Below are positions 23,690 through 34,048 of a stretch of DNA of 64,000 bases, in pieces (within the stretch, counting starts at the first letter, position 1; the number at the start of each line of letters is the position of its first letter). The stretch lies in the NCBI GenBank assembly GCA_949752735.1, contig OX457036.1, positions 2,729,997 through 2,793,996 on the forward strand, read 5' to 3'. This DNA is from Lumbricus terrestris (taxonomy: Eukaryota; Annelida; Clitellata; Crassiclitellata; Lumbricidae). The position numbers and the translations under genes were made by a program. Under the pieces are notes generated by a model, which was not told the origin of the DNA, ran no database searches, and worked only from the letters and a program-made list of their open reading frames with translations.

Positions 23690-24305
23690 TATTCCATTGA
23701 CATTTTTCTCGACTTAGCTAAAGCTTTCGATACCGTCAGCCATAATATCCTGTTAAATAAACTTGAGAATTATGGGATCAGAGGTATCGCACTTACATGG
23801 TTTACAAATTACTTAAACCAACAAGTCTCATGCAACGGGAAATTATCCAGCTTCCAAAAAATTGTTTTTGTGGTCCCTCAAGGCTAAATCCTAGGGCCTC
23901 TTTTATTTCTAATATACATCAATGACCTCCCTAGCTCTGAAACTTTTTTACATTACATCCTATTTGCTGACGATTCGAATGCTTTTTACTCCCACCCCTC
24001 TTATGAACAGCTAATTAAAATAGCAAATAACGACCTAGAAATGGCCAGTGAATGGTTCAGAGCCAACAAGCTTTCACTGAATATTGCAAAAACCAGTTAT
24101 ATAATTTTTAGATCTAGTAAAAAAACCTTGCTCCACCTCCTGGTAGTAACTTGCTAATTGATAATATATCAATACCGGAAGTATACTCATCTAAATTCCT
24201 GGGTGTACACATCGACCAGCACTTAAAATGGAATATACACACAGCTGAGATTTAAAGAAAAATCAAAAAATATAGGCATAATTCACAGGATAGCCTATCT
24301 CCTTC

Positions 24306-26254
24306 CACCTCATCAGTGGCGGATCCAGAACGTTTCGAAGGGGGGGCCAAAAAATTTTGGGGCTGGGGTCGGAAACTTTTTTGTTGATCTTTCGCTGGAA
24401 ATCTGATTAACTATTTTAGTCATTTTTGGCGGAACCAGAGTTTAATTTAGCCCTCACCTCTAGGGGGATTGAGGTTTCCGGAGGGTTACATAATTCACCG
24501 TCTGAAGACAATCATTAGGCGCGCAGCGCCGAGAGTGGTAGGGGAGGGGTGTGGGGAGGGGATATGCCCCTCCCCACCAGAAACTTTTTGAATTTTCACA
24601 TTGCAATGGTAGCATTTTAAGCTGTTCTCTTAACAAAATAGCTGTACTTTTCAGTGCTTATAAGAGTGCCATAAGATCTCAATAAATATTGACTTTACTT
24701 AAAAACTTCTTTCCCGAAAACTAGATTTTTTTAAGTAATCCGCCGGAAATCTTCAAAAAGGGTGTTCAATTTTTCTTCCCAAAAAACCGATGACATTTTT
24801 TGATCATCCGTGCGAAATCTTAAAAGAGGTGTTTAATTTTTCGTCTAAAAAGAGTGATGACTTTTTATTCTTCCGTGTGAAATTTTCAAAAAAGGGTGTT
24901 CAATTTAGCATCGCAAAAAACTGATAACTTTTTGTAGTCATGCGTGCGAAATCTTTAAAAAGGTGTTTAATTTTTCGTCTAAAAAGAGTGATGACGTTTT
25001 AGTCTTCCGTGCGAAATTTTCAAAAAAAGGTGTTCAATTTAGCATCGCAAAAAACTGATAACTTTTTGTAGTCATGCGTGCGAAATCTTAAAAAAGGTGT
25101 TTAATTGTTCGTCTAATAAGAGTGATGACGTTTTAGTCTTCCGTGCGAAATTTTCAAAAAAGGTGTTTAATTTCGCATCCCAAAAACTAATGACTTTTTG
25201 CAGTCATCCGTGCTAAATCTTTAAAAAAGGTGTTTAATTTTTCGTCTAAAAAGAGTGATGACTTTTTATTCTTTCGTGCGAAATTTTCAAAAAAGGTGTT
25301 TAATTTAGCATCCAAAAAAACTGATGACTTTTTGTAGTCATGCGTGCGAAATCTTAAAAAAGGTGTTTAATTTTTCCTCTAAAAAGAGTGATGACTTTTT
25401 AGTCTTCCGTGCGAAATTTTAAAAAAAGGGTGTTCAATTTAGCATCGCAAAAAACTGATAACTTTTTGTAGTCATGCGTGCGAAATCTTTAAAAAGGTGT
25501 TTAATTTTTCGTCTAAAAAGAGTGATGACGTTTTAGTCTTCCGTGCGAAATTTTCAAAAAAAGGTGTTCAATTTAGCATCGCAAAAAACTGATAACTTTT
25601 TGTAGTCATGCGTGCGAAATCTTGAAAAAGGTGTTTAATTTTTCGTCTAAAAAGAGTGATGACGTTTTAAGGCTAAAATAAATAAAATACTCCCACTACT
25701 GAATGAAATATAGTAAGATATAAATAAAAACAAGGAGTAAACATGTGTTATCATTCACCGCACTTTCTTGCACATGTAGACTACACTAAAAACATAACAT
25801 GTTTCGCCCTGAAATTTTTTGGCATCTGCAAAAAATAAATTACATCCCAAACACTGTTGTTCGTGTTAACTTGATTTGTAATTAATAGTTAGTTGTACTT
25901 AGTTATACTTGTGTTTATTTGTGTTAATGTTTTTAAAATTTACTACGAATATATACACGATTGACTTACATTGTATGCCATAAATCATAGTTGGATACTG
26001 TTATAAGATTGTTTCATTTCGTTGCTTTATATTAAGACAATGCAATTGCGTGAGAGACTTAGATTACATTTATATATATTATTTCTATTATAGATTTTAA
26101 TTACATTTATACATTAATTCTCCTGTGCATGACTGACACCCTGATTTTTTTTTTTCGTCCACCATGGATGGGGGGGGGCCACGTCCCATGGTGATTTGAA
26201 ATGGGGGGGCCATGGCCGGATTGGCCCCCCCCTGGATCCGCCCCTGCACCTCAT
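24306..26254. mobile_element. hAT-type non-autonomous element (1933 bp), perfect 8-bp duplication
   Basis: Element 24314-26246 begins CAGTGGCGGATCCAG and ends CTGGATCCGCCCCTG. CACCTCAT flanks it at 24306-24313 and 26247-26254. It splits the LINE between SCHLLPP and HVLKTL. The interior contains a tandem array (24755-25670) and no transposase. Relatives with similar ends are at 47799 and 39172. Confidence 0.93.
24755..25670. repeat. tandem array of ~66/133-bp units inside the hAT element
   Basis: Two alternating half-units, one with GAGTGATGACGTTTTAGTCT and one with GATAACTTTTTGTAGTCATG, each followed by CGTGCGAAAT and AAAGGTGTTNAATTT. Together they give a higher-order period near 133 bp over about seven repeats. 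Confidence 0.85.
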
Positions 26255-27182
26255 GTACTAAAAACATTATATTTTACACTTATACACCCAAACTTAAGCT
26301 ATTGCAATCTCATCTGGACGTCGACATATGACACACACACACATTACAAAACTAAACGCGCTGCAGAAAAAAGCCATAAGATTTTTTTAATTATTATTAC
26401 CAAATCTCCCTTTAATGCTCACACTAGCCCCTTATATTACCGTCAGATGAGCTTCCTACAAATATCCCAAATTAAATTCATCCAAACTGCTACATTTATG
26501 TACAAATACGATAACAACCTTCTTCCACTTGCATTCTCGTCCTATTTTAGACCTAACTTGAACACTAAAGGCATTAGAAATAATAGAGCCTACATAAGTG
26601 TCTTTGCAAAAACGAACACTATAAAGTTTTCTATTAAGTATCAGGGTCCTCTTTTATGGAATAACATACCGGAAAGTATTCGTGCATTCAGGAGTCTCGC
26701 TCAGTTTAAAATCCAAATCCGTGCATACACATTAAAAATGTAAAATGAACTCCTTTATTTAACCTATGTTCATGTTTATTTATTATTATGTTTTTGATAT
26801 ATGTTTTGATGGAAAGTATCCCGTTGCCACTGTTCACTTGCTTTCAAAAGCACCGCCATTAATTAATATTGCATCTGCTTTTTATCTTCTATTGTAACCA
26901 CAATGAATTTTTTGGTAAATAGGTCCCACTAGTGGGATCATTCCCTTCGGGTAGCCTATTGGTTCTGCCACACTCAGTATTGGTTGCTCACCTGTCCATA
27001 TCATCGCAAATGTTAACTCGCAATCAATCACTGTGTGCACTATCCTGTAAGCAAAATTGTCTGCTTGTCTTTGGGTTTTTTTGGTGGATCAATAAACCAA
27101 TTGAATTGAATTGAATTGAATTGAATTGAATTGATGCGGCCGAAAATCGTACCGAGGATGGCTAGGAACGGAACGGAACAAA

Positions 27183-27410
27183 ATGAAGCCTTATCGGTCC
27201 CTAGTCAAGTCCCGCATCGACGGTCTCCTTAGCCATAAGATATCTTTCAAGTTGCGTCTAGCAGGCCAAACTCCGATTTATCTCGAGGGACTCTTGTGCC
27301 TGTGCGATCTCATTCCAGGCCGTAAATCCCTTCGCTCTGCCACGCAATGTGACATGGTTGTCCCTATGGCTCGAACGTCCACATTGCTGCATAAAGGCTA
27401 ACAACGCGAT
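27183..27410 (+). repeat. L2/CR1-like LINE C-terminal fragment
   Basis: The frame from 27183 reads KSRIDGLLSHKISFKLRL, GQTPIYLEGLLCL and GRKSLRSATQCDMVVPMART, matching the C-terminal GQAP.YL...RSLRS...VPRT block of L2-group LINEs. Confidence 0.7.
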
Positions 27411-27420
27411 GGTCGGTTTA

Positions 27421-28190
27421 TATAGAGTGTCTCGATAGGTCGTGAACGATTTTGAATGCAGATAAATATATGTTATACACAAGATAATGTGGAAAGTTGT
27501 ATACTGGCGGATAGGTTGTTCAAATGAGAATGTTATGCAACATTTTTTTAGATCACTAGCTCACTTATTCAAAATTTAGCGCCAATATCCGTGACGTCAT
27601 CAAATTCGTGCCAAGTAAACGTCCAGTTATATAGGCCGAAAACTATATTGCACGATCATCATTGTTAATCCACACATAATTAATTAATTAATACAAATTA
27701 TCATTTAGTATTTAATAATGTTTCCTTTACTCTTTATTACAGCCTCAAGTCGATTAGGCATCGAGTCAATTAGATTTTTCAGAGTTGTCAGAGGTATCGA
27801 TGTCCATGCCTTAGCCTACGGAGCCGACGTTTTAAGGTGTTCAATGTCTGGGGTTCGGGATCGGCATAAACAGTTGCCGCCAATGCCCGCCATAATACTC
27901 CAAACATTTTCTATTGGTGACAAATCCGGCGAATTAGGCGGCCAGTCCCCGGTGAGATGTATCCATTGATATTTTTTTAATGCCGATCCCGAACCCCAGA
28001 CATTGAACACCTTAAACGTCGGCTCCTTATGTTTCTTTGCACATTTTCCGCTATCGTTCGAAAAGTATTCTCTATGAGTGTGGTTTGGTGTCAAGCCGGG
28101 GGCACCCCTGAGAAGTTTCCTTGAAGTGACAATGTATAAATTTACACTTACAATGGCTATCGTAAAATGGAGCAAATTGACCATCGCTAA
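27421..28190 (-). mobile_element. Tc1-like transposon remnant
   Basis: Minus-strand frames read HLTGDWPPNSPDLSPIENVW (catalytic third-acidic-residue region of Tc1 transposases, about 27965-27905) and then, after a frame change, AWTSIPLTTLKNLIDSMPNR and LEAVIKSKG (27812-27720), the usual C-terminus. Sequence at 27421 (TATATAGAGTGTCTCGATAGG region) may be the terminal repeat. The N-terminal part is lost, and the region upstream of the SPDLSPIEN block is replaced by an inverted duplication. Confidence 0.85.
27820..28026. repeat. 47-bp inverted duplication within the Tc1 remnant
   Basis: 27820-27867 (from GGAGCCGACGTTTTAAGGTG) and 27980-28026 are reverse complements with a single T deletion, separated by 112 bases. 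They could form a foldback. The arms are nearly identical although the surrounding transposon is decayed, so the duplication is recent. Confidence 0.92.
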
Positions 28191-29030
28191 TCGTGAAGAA
28201 TCTAAGGTGGACCCAGGATTAATAGTTTAAATAGGCATTTTATCACCATAAATTTAGGTGTTTAATTCAAATTGAGGTTTGAAGGTTTGTTAAGTCAATA
28301 AGAAGTAGGCCTACACTTTTAAAATAATTACGATGGCGCTGTATATTGCATTTTATTTTATTCGCTACAATTCCATTTCTCTTTATTGCATTTCCTTGTG
28401 CGACGTAGGCTTTTACGTTTATCGAGACTGGTCGTAGCAGAGATTGTTAGCTTCTCACTTTTTACGTGTCCAGATCTGGGACCTGCATGGTAAGACCAGA
28501 AGATGGCAGATTTGGAAGTGCAGTAATGCTTGCTTCCATTATTTAACTATATCTCACGGCTGACATGGCCAGTGATTTCATCCTCCACTTTCTCCGGTTA
28601 CAACATTCCAAACAAGAATGGAAATGGTTGGTAGTGGAGAAGTTAATACTGCTGTACTGATTGATTGACTCAGAGATCAATAATACACTGATGACATCCG
28701 ATATATTTTATTAAGTTAGATAGACGTCAATTACCATGAGAGCCATTGCGTCGATGATTCCTTGGTTCACAAAGAATTTGTGCCTTTTTACACACCTTTA
28801 AAACTGTTATAACCAACGATAGATATTTAGTGTATTTATTCCAATGACAAATTCTTCTATCTTAAAATTTCCATTTTCAATCCTATTTTCAATTTCTCTT
28901 CTAATATTGGTAAATATGTTATATTACATAACATAATTTTAAAGAATATGTTTTCAGTTATTATAGTGGAATAGACAAAGGTGATGCATGGTAAGCATGC
29001 TTAATTCTAGAATGTTGTTTGGGCATGTTG
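28191..29030. other. no gene recognised
   Basis: AT-rich. Motif copies TTAGGTGTTTAATTC (about 28254) and TTTACACACCTTTAAAAC (about 28787). No coding region supported. Confidence 0.4.
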
Positions 29031-29490
29031 AAAACTGATTAGAAAAAATTATATACATAAAATTAATCATTATTTTATGCAATGAGATTTACCGGAATTT
29101 ATTTTCAGTCATGCTTGAGGATATGAACAATTTAAATGAATGCATAGCATTTGATATCAGAATAATATGTTTTGAACATTTGTAACCATAATTGCTGTTT
29201 TGAGTTGAAATTGGTGTTGTGAGACAATTGATATCAAACAATGTTACTTAGATTATATTAGATAATCCTGTTGTCGCAATCTACGAGCATAGAAAAATAA
29301 TGTAAGATGGACACTTTTAAGTTGTTAATGATTGAACATTGATGAAATTGTGAAGCTTCATTCAGACACCTGTTGATGATGTTTTAGGATGTTAGAAATG
29401 TGTTTTGTTGCATTGTATATTTTCTATATTGTCGTCAACGGCCATTGTTGTCATAGGACGACGTTAAACTTCTAAATAATAATAGTAACA
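29031..29490 (+). repeat. 0.46-0.5-kb retroposon family, copy 1
   Basis: Aligns throughout with 31380-31879: AAAACTGATT start, GCTTGAGGATATGAACAAT, CATTTGTAACCATAATTGCT, GTTGTTAATGATTGAACATT, CATTCAGACACCTG and a 3' end GGACGACGTTAAACT plus an AATAATAAT tail. No open frame. The 3' end resembles that of the SINE at 33600, so both may use the same LINE machinery. Confidence 0.85.
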
Positions 29491-29586
29491 ATGACAGATG
29501 AACACTGAACACCGTTGGTGAAATATAGCAAGGTTGGTTAAGCCAAGGTCTTTAAAGTAATTATTCAGAAAGCTATCTAGCAATTC

Positions 29587-30362
29587 AATCTATATAAATA
29601 AAAATGTAAAACGTTACTTTTTGTGGCCTCAGAACTCGATAACTTTTTCACCGATTCTTTTCAAAATTTTCGCAAACCGTTCCATTCGAACACAAGCGTG
29701 TTGTTATAATGCCTTTTGGGGGAAAGCGCAATCTTTTCGACCAAAAAACACAACTATGCGAACGATTTGACCGACCTCGATTTCAATTTCAAACCGACGT
29801 TGCTTCCGACTGCGCCCGTCTATTTATAGCACATATAGGCTACGTGCGTTCTGTTTTATAGCGCATTAATTTATCTAGCTGTTGATTTCTACAGTAACAA
29901 AAACTAACGTTTTACATTTTTATTTATATAGATTTTCGCAAACCGTTCCATTCGAACATTAGCGGGTTGTTATAATGCCTTTTGGGAAAATGCGCAATCT
30001 TTTCGACCAAAAAACACAACTATGCGAACGATTTGAGCGATCTCGATTTTTACAAAATCAAGGATCTCGGAGTTTTACGGACGGACGGACAATTAACGGA
30101 CGTACGGACGGGGAGGGACAAAGGAGAGGAAGAGAGGGGTGAGTGTGAAAGGGAGGGAGCGGGAGGAAGAGGGAGGGAGAAAGGGGAGGGAGAGAGCGAG
30201 GGAGAGGGATGGAGGAAACGGGAGGAGGGTGTGAGGCAGGGAAGGGGAGGGGAGGGGACGGGAGGACAGAGGCAGAAAGGGAGACAGAGGAAGGGAAGTA
30301 GGGAGTGAGGGTGGGAGGGAGAGTCTTTTCAGCCACAGCAACGCGTGGCGGGGTACAGCTAG
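29587..30362 (+). mobile_element. Helitron-like element
   Basis: The 5' end TCTATATAAATAAAAATG lies after an A (29588). The 3' end has the hairpin-like GCCACAGCAACGCGTGGC, then GGGGTACAGCTAG (30362) before a T. TC...CTAG between A and T is the Helitron pattern. It contains no Rep/helicase. A purine-rich GGGAGGGA block (30115-30330) precedes the 3' end, as in the second Helitron at 37396. A perfect 30-bp inverted copy of the 5' end sits at 29905-29934. Confidence 0.85.
29665..30058 (+). repeat. duplicated Helitron segment
   Basis: 29671-29790 and 29932-30058 share TTTTCGCAAACCGTTCCATT, GTTGTTATAATGCCTTTTGG and CAACTATGCGAACGATTTGA. The intervening part ends with the inverted 5' terminus. This looks like one Helitron inserted in opposite orientation within another. 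Confidence 0.8.
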
Positions 30363-30396
30363 TACGATAATAAAACGAAAAGTTATATAATTACAG

Positions 30397-30545
30397 ATGT
30401 ATCATTTTTAAAGTATGAGCTGAAGTCGGTCTTTATGGGAAACGTCTTCCTTGAATGCGTCATGAGATGACGTACAAAGGCAGAGGTCACGTGGGTCATC
30501 GACTTCAAACGAATTCAGTTGACTGGAGAGGATGCGGCGACCGAA
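30397..30545 (+). pseudogene. Ig-domain pseudo-exon, copy of the 46799-46624 exon
   Basis: After an acceptor-like TTACAG (30391-30396) the plus strand aligns with the minus-strand third Ig exon: KSVF, then NVFLECVMR, then EVTWVIDFKRIQLTGEDAA against KSVF, NVFLECVIR and KVTWVIDTEGIQLAGEDAA. A TCA serine codon has become TGA after VMR (stop), and a few codons are missing before NVFLEC. The conserved Cys and Trp remain. Similarity fades after about 30545, and a SINE-like fragment begins near 30604. It is probably an exon of a dead paralogue or a dispersed exon copy. It begins only 34 bases after the Helitron 3' end. Confidence 0.85.
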
Positions 30546-30603
30546 GACTTGGCTACCACATTTAATAGAGAGACCGGTGAATTTTTGCAGATTACGAAGA
30601 ACT

Positions 30604-30690
30604 TGAATTTCTGTCCAGGGTAACGGCCTCTGTTGTCATAGACCCTGGTCAAATCGTGATCCATCCATCCATTGAACCATCTTACGCACA
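30604..30690 (+). repeat. SINE-like fragment with GGATCCATCC tail
   Basis: ATTTCTGTCCAGGGTAACGG, CCTCTGTTGTCATAGACCCT and GGTCAAATCGTGATCCATCC. Related pieces occur at 598-632, 38463-38540 (minus), 42943-42995 (minus) and 62262-62318. Confidence 0.65.
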
Positions 30691-31015
30691 AAAAATGCGC
30701 TTCAAGATATAACTGTAAAGTTGTGCACCACATTTGACGAAGATATAATAGTAATTATTCTGTGCATAAAAATTATGAACGTCGCTAGTGTCAGTTGATT
30801 ATGAGGTGCATGTTTAGTGCAAACTTAGATAATTATCTTCCATAAGGTAGAATAAAAATTCATTCTCCCCATTTCGATTTTGTTGTTTCACCTTGTTTGC
30901 TTTTATTCGAATGTTAATATCATCCTAGTAAACTGTTGGATTAAAAATAGCACGTTAGCATTCTCTTTAGACGATAAAATTAATGTGCAAATATCGCACC
31001 ATTGAACAACTGTTA

Positions 31016-31285
31016 CAGTGGCTACTAAAATCTATTCTCTTGAACACCTTTTACATGGTATTAACGTACACTATAATATGAGTTATTTCCTCCAGATTTT
31101 TGCATTATCCTCGACGAACGCGATTATTGCGAAATCTTTAATCATGATAGACTCAGATGTTGTAACAATGGGAAATTGAGCTGATCACCACGATGTCGTG
31201 TCTAAATAAACGACATATAGCCTTCATTGGACCCTTAGCCTAAGCGCATAACATACCGGGTATCTGCATTTTAACCTAACGACAG
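31016..31285 (+). repeat. tandem duplication, unit 1
   Basis: The 270-bp unit starts CAGTGGCTACTAAAATCTAT and includes AACGCGATTATTGCGAAATC and CATACCGGGTATCTGCATTT. Unit 2 follows directly at 31290. Non-coding. Confidence 0.85.
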
Positions 31286-31289
31286 TGTT

Positions 31290-31418
31290 CCAGTGGCTAC
31301 TAAAATCTATTCTCTTGAACACCTTTTACATGGTATTAACCTACACTATAATAAAAGGCATTTCCTCCAGAACTTTGCAAAAACTGATTGTAAAAAATTA
31401 TATATAATTATATATATT

Positions 31419-31450
<32 letters not shown>

Positions 31451-32050
31451 TTTATGCAATGTACATTACTGGAAATTTTTTTCGTACATGCTTGAGGATA
31501 TGAACAATGCATACATAGCATTTGATCAGAATTATATGTATTGAACATTTGTAACCATAATTGCTCTCTGGAGTTACAGTTGAAATTAGTTTTGCAAAAC
31601 AATTGATCTAAAACATCGTTACCCAAATTGCATTAGATGATCTTGCTGTCACAATCTATGACCATGCAGGAAATGTAAGATGGACTTTTTAAGTTGTTAA
31701 TGATCGAACATTGATGAAATTGTGTAGCTTCATTCAGACACCAGTCCTGTTTATGGTGTTTTTAGTATGCTAGAAGTTTGTTTTCATTGCATTGTAAGTA
31801 ATTATTTTTTGTATTGTCGTCAACGGCCATTGATGTTATAGGACGACGTTAAACTGTGGAATAATAATAATAATAAAAAAACTTTGCATAATTCTTGACG
31901 AACGCGATTATTGCGAAATCTTTAATGATGATAGACTCAAATGTTGTAACATTGGAAATTGAGCTGATCGAACACGCAGTCATTTTTAAATCAATGACAG
32001 ATAGCCTTCACTGGAACCTTAGCCTAAGCATATGACATACCGGGTACCTG
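31290..32050 (+). repeat. tandem duplication, unit 2, split by a retroposon
   Basis: Matches unit 1 at 31290-31379 and again at 31880-32050. Between them lies the inserted retroposon, so the duplication came first. Confidence 0.85.
31371..31888 (+). mobile_element. 0.5-kb retroposon, copy 2, with 9-bp duplication
   Basis: Insert 31380-31879 is flanked by AACTTTGCA on both sides (31371-31379, 31880-31888) and ends in GACGTTAAACTGTGG plus (AAT)n/A-rich tail, the mark of target-primed retroposition. It is the relative of 29031-29490. An internal (TA)n run lies at 31396-31443. Confidence 0.9.
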
Positions 32051-32108
32051 CATTTTGATGGCGCTGATTTATAAGGTTCGGATCCAGACCTGAGACCCGA
32101 GCGAACAA

Positions 32109-32407
32109 CCACTTTCGCGTTCATTCGCTAGATGGGGAGAGATAGCAGTCAGTAGGTGGCGTAAGGTGTCGTCGCTCTGTCAGTTGAGCGATAGGAGAAG
32201 CCATGTAGCTGTCACTTAGGGGTCGATCACGTGATCAACCACGTGATACGCTGACGAGCGATGACGTGACGGCATAGAAGGCGAATCATGCGAGGATTGT
32301 TAGGATTGTGGAGTGGGTTAGGGATGGGATGGCTAGCTAGCCGTGAAAAGGCTGTTGTCAAGGCAACCGTTTCTTGCGGTTTCCATGGAGACGGATGACG
32401 GATGCAC
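32109..32407 (+). repeat. paired repeat P, copy 1, with CACGTG boxes
   Basis: Aligns with 44391-44712. Conserved elements include CATTCGCTAGATGG, ATCAACCACGTGA with two CACGTG boxes (32228-32233, 32240-32245), GTTGTCAAGGCAAC (32354-32367, like an RFX X-box) and GTTTCCATGGAGAC (32379-32392). It is non-coding and could be a repeat carrying a promoter. Confidence 0.7.
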
Positions 32408-32765
32408 CCCCGTAATTATTATTCCAATCTACGTAACTTTGTCCTAAGCTGGACACCGAGGTCATGAACCGTGGTTGCAAAGAATGAACTTGGAAATTCA
32501 GATACAAGAGCAGGGAGGTTAAGTTTGACAAGACTCAGTGTCTGTCTTGTGCCCAGCCAAATAAATTTTCTCTTAGATGGGTTCAATCGAAGTGGATTAG
32601 ATGGCATCCACTTTTCTGGAGCATCCAAAGTCATCATCTCAGCCACTAAGGACCAATTAGACACTTAAACCACACATAAGAAGGTAAGCCAGGACGTCAT
32701 CAGATTTATCACTCGACTCCATTATGCTGAGGTGTATAATGGACTTACTTACTTACTTACTTTGC

Positions 32766-32985
32766 TTAGTTATAAGGAGTAAGATCGATGGAAATGTTTT
32801 CATTTCGCAGCATTCTTTAAACCGTTGCTATACTCGGTAGCCATTGGCAAAATTAATCCGTCAAGGAGGCAACAGACTCTTATCGTTTTCACTGTGATAA
32901 CTTGACGATCCGCGTAGACACCCTCAAATTGTTTTCAAGCAAAGTTATAATTATTATCTTCTGCAATTTGTAAATTAATTTCCAT
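32766..32985 (+). repeat. paired repeat Q, copy 1
   Basis: Aligns with 42039-42240: AAATGTTTTCATTTC, CTTTAAACCGTT, AAGGAGGCA, TGATAACTTGAC, then the dispersed motif (CGCGTAGACACCCTCAAATT). Confidence 0.75.
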
Positions 32986-33595
32986 AATACCACTGTACAG
33001 TAGAACAAAATGCTTCTTGCTATGACATCTATTATAATCTGTTATTCAAGTTGAGCCGAAAAGGTGAGCCAACTAACTATAATGTTTATAAGCTCACTGC
33101 AACATGGATGAATACTCTCGTAGCATTTAATTGTATTCTAAATTATTTGAAAAACACTCCAAGTAAAGTGAACCGTGCCGAACAACGCCTATTGCTCCTT
33201 GCGGACCAGTAGAGAAGAAGTAGGTCTTAAGGAAAACTAATCACCTGGGATTTGATAGAAGGCTGTAGATGAAGGCAGCGCATTTTCCGAGTGCGGGATT
33301 GGGTTAGAGGAACGGGGTTGATTGATAGCGCTATGTTGTGTGCTTGAAGAGCGATGTGGACGATGCGAGCCGCTGTAAAAGAGCGAGTTATTCTATATAT
33401 ATGCCTATTAACTGTAGATATTTCGGGGCAAACTTCGTTGTGCCTTGTAGACCAGAGATGACGATTTTAAATGGCTTTCCTGCATTGTTTTGCATTTTGT
33501 TAGTTTTTAATTTTGTAATCGCAAGACATATTTTATCGGTGATTGCGATTTGGATGTATTATGATCTCCTTATAAACAATCGAGGAAATAACTAG
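32986..33595. other. no gene recognised
   Basis: No supported gene. The 85-residue plus-strand frame at 33338-33595 has a hydrophobic C-terminal half but no recognisable domain and no splice or transcript evidence. Confidence 0.35.
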
Positions 33596-33597
33596 CA

Positions 33598-33722
33598 ACA
33601 AACTCCGCCACTGGTTGCACTCTGCCAGTGCCAGTCCCAAGCCTGGATAAAGGAGGAGGGCGTCGCTAAAGGTCTTTGTTACCACAAAGTGACGTTAAAC
33701 TGCAAACTACTACTACTAACCA
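33598..33722 (+). repeat. CCAGTGCCAGTCCC SINE-like repeat, fullest copy
   Basis: CCGCCACTGGTTGCACTCTG, CCAGTGCCAGTCCCAAGCCT, GGAGGAGGGCGTCGCTAAAG, GTTACCACAAAGTGACGTTA and AACTGCAAACTACTACTACT tail. The tail fixes the orientation. Minus-strand copies are at 12466, 37840 and 50515. Confidence 0.8.
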
Positions 33723-34048
33723 GCAACAGTTCAGAGATGTGCACATGACACGTCAACCTTCCGCCATCATCTCAAATCGTACAACACTGCGCTGTATAAA
33801 TTGTTCTGATTTGTTCACGTGACATTAAAGATGGGTTAAAATAGTTCTATGTCCAGAAATCGTATTGTAGCCACAAGATGCCCTTAAACTATGAATATCA
33901 ATGGAGGAAGCTATGTGGTAAATTAGACATAATATAATAATATTTGTAATAGCTATTAGAAAGCGTAATGTTGCTATCCACGATATAAGTTCTCGCACAT
34001 GGGAGTATCCCACATCTTTGAATTTTCGTCAAGCGCAATAACAGTCAC
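33723..34048. other. no feature recognised
   Basis: No gene or element seen. Confidence 0.4.

Larger units (their letters stand above)
22936..27134 (+). mobile_element. CR1/jockey-like LINE, interrupted by two insertions
   Basis: Reverse transcriptase blocks appear in order: STGPDDLNPHILSSL (about 22970) and KITPIHKQGNKNEVSNFRPI; FLDLAKAFDTVSHNILLNKL (block A, 23704); VPQG-stop-ILGPLLFLIYIND (block B, 23873); FADDSNAF (block C, 23966); then after the hAT insertion HVLKTLYFTLIHPNLSYCNL and a C-terminal stretch to 26742. The 3' end has AATAAACCAATTGAA and a (TTGAA)n tail (27099-27134). An in-frame stop in VPQG and a frameshift near 23195 show it is dead. No 5' end or endonuclease is visible. 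Confidence 0.88.

Noticed and set aside
30058..30341. Proline/serine-rich or Arg/Gly/Glu-rich ORFs in the purine tract (also 37388-37868)
   Set aside because: They are low-complexity frames in the GGGAGGGA block of the Helitron 3' regions.
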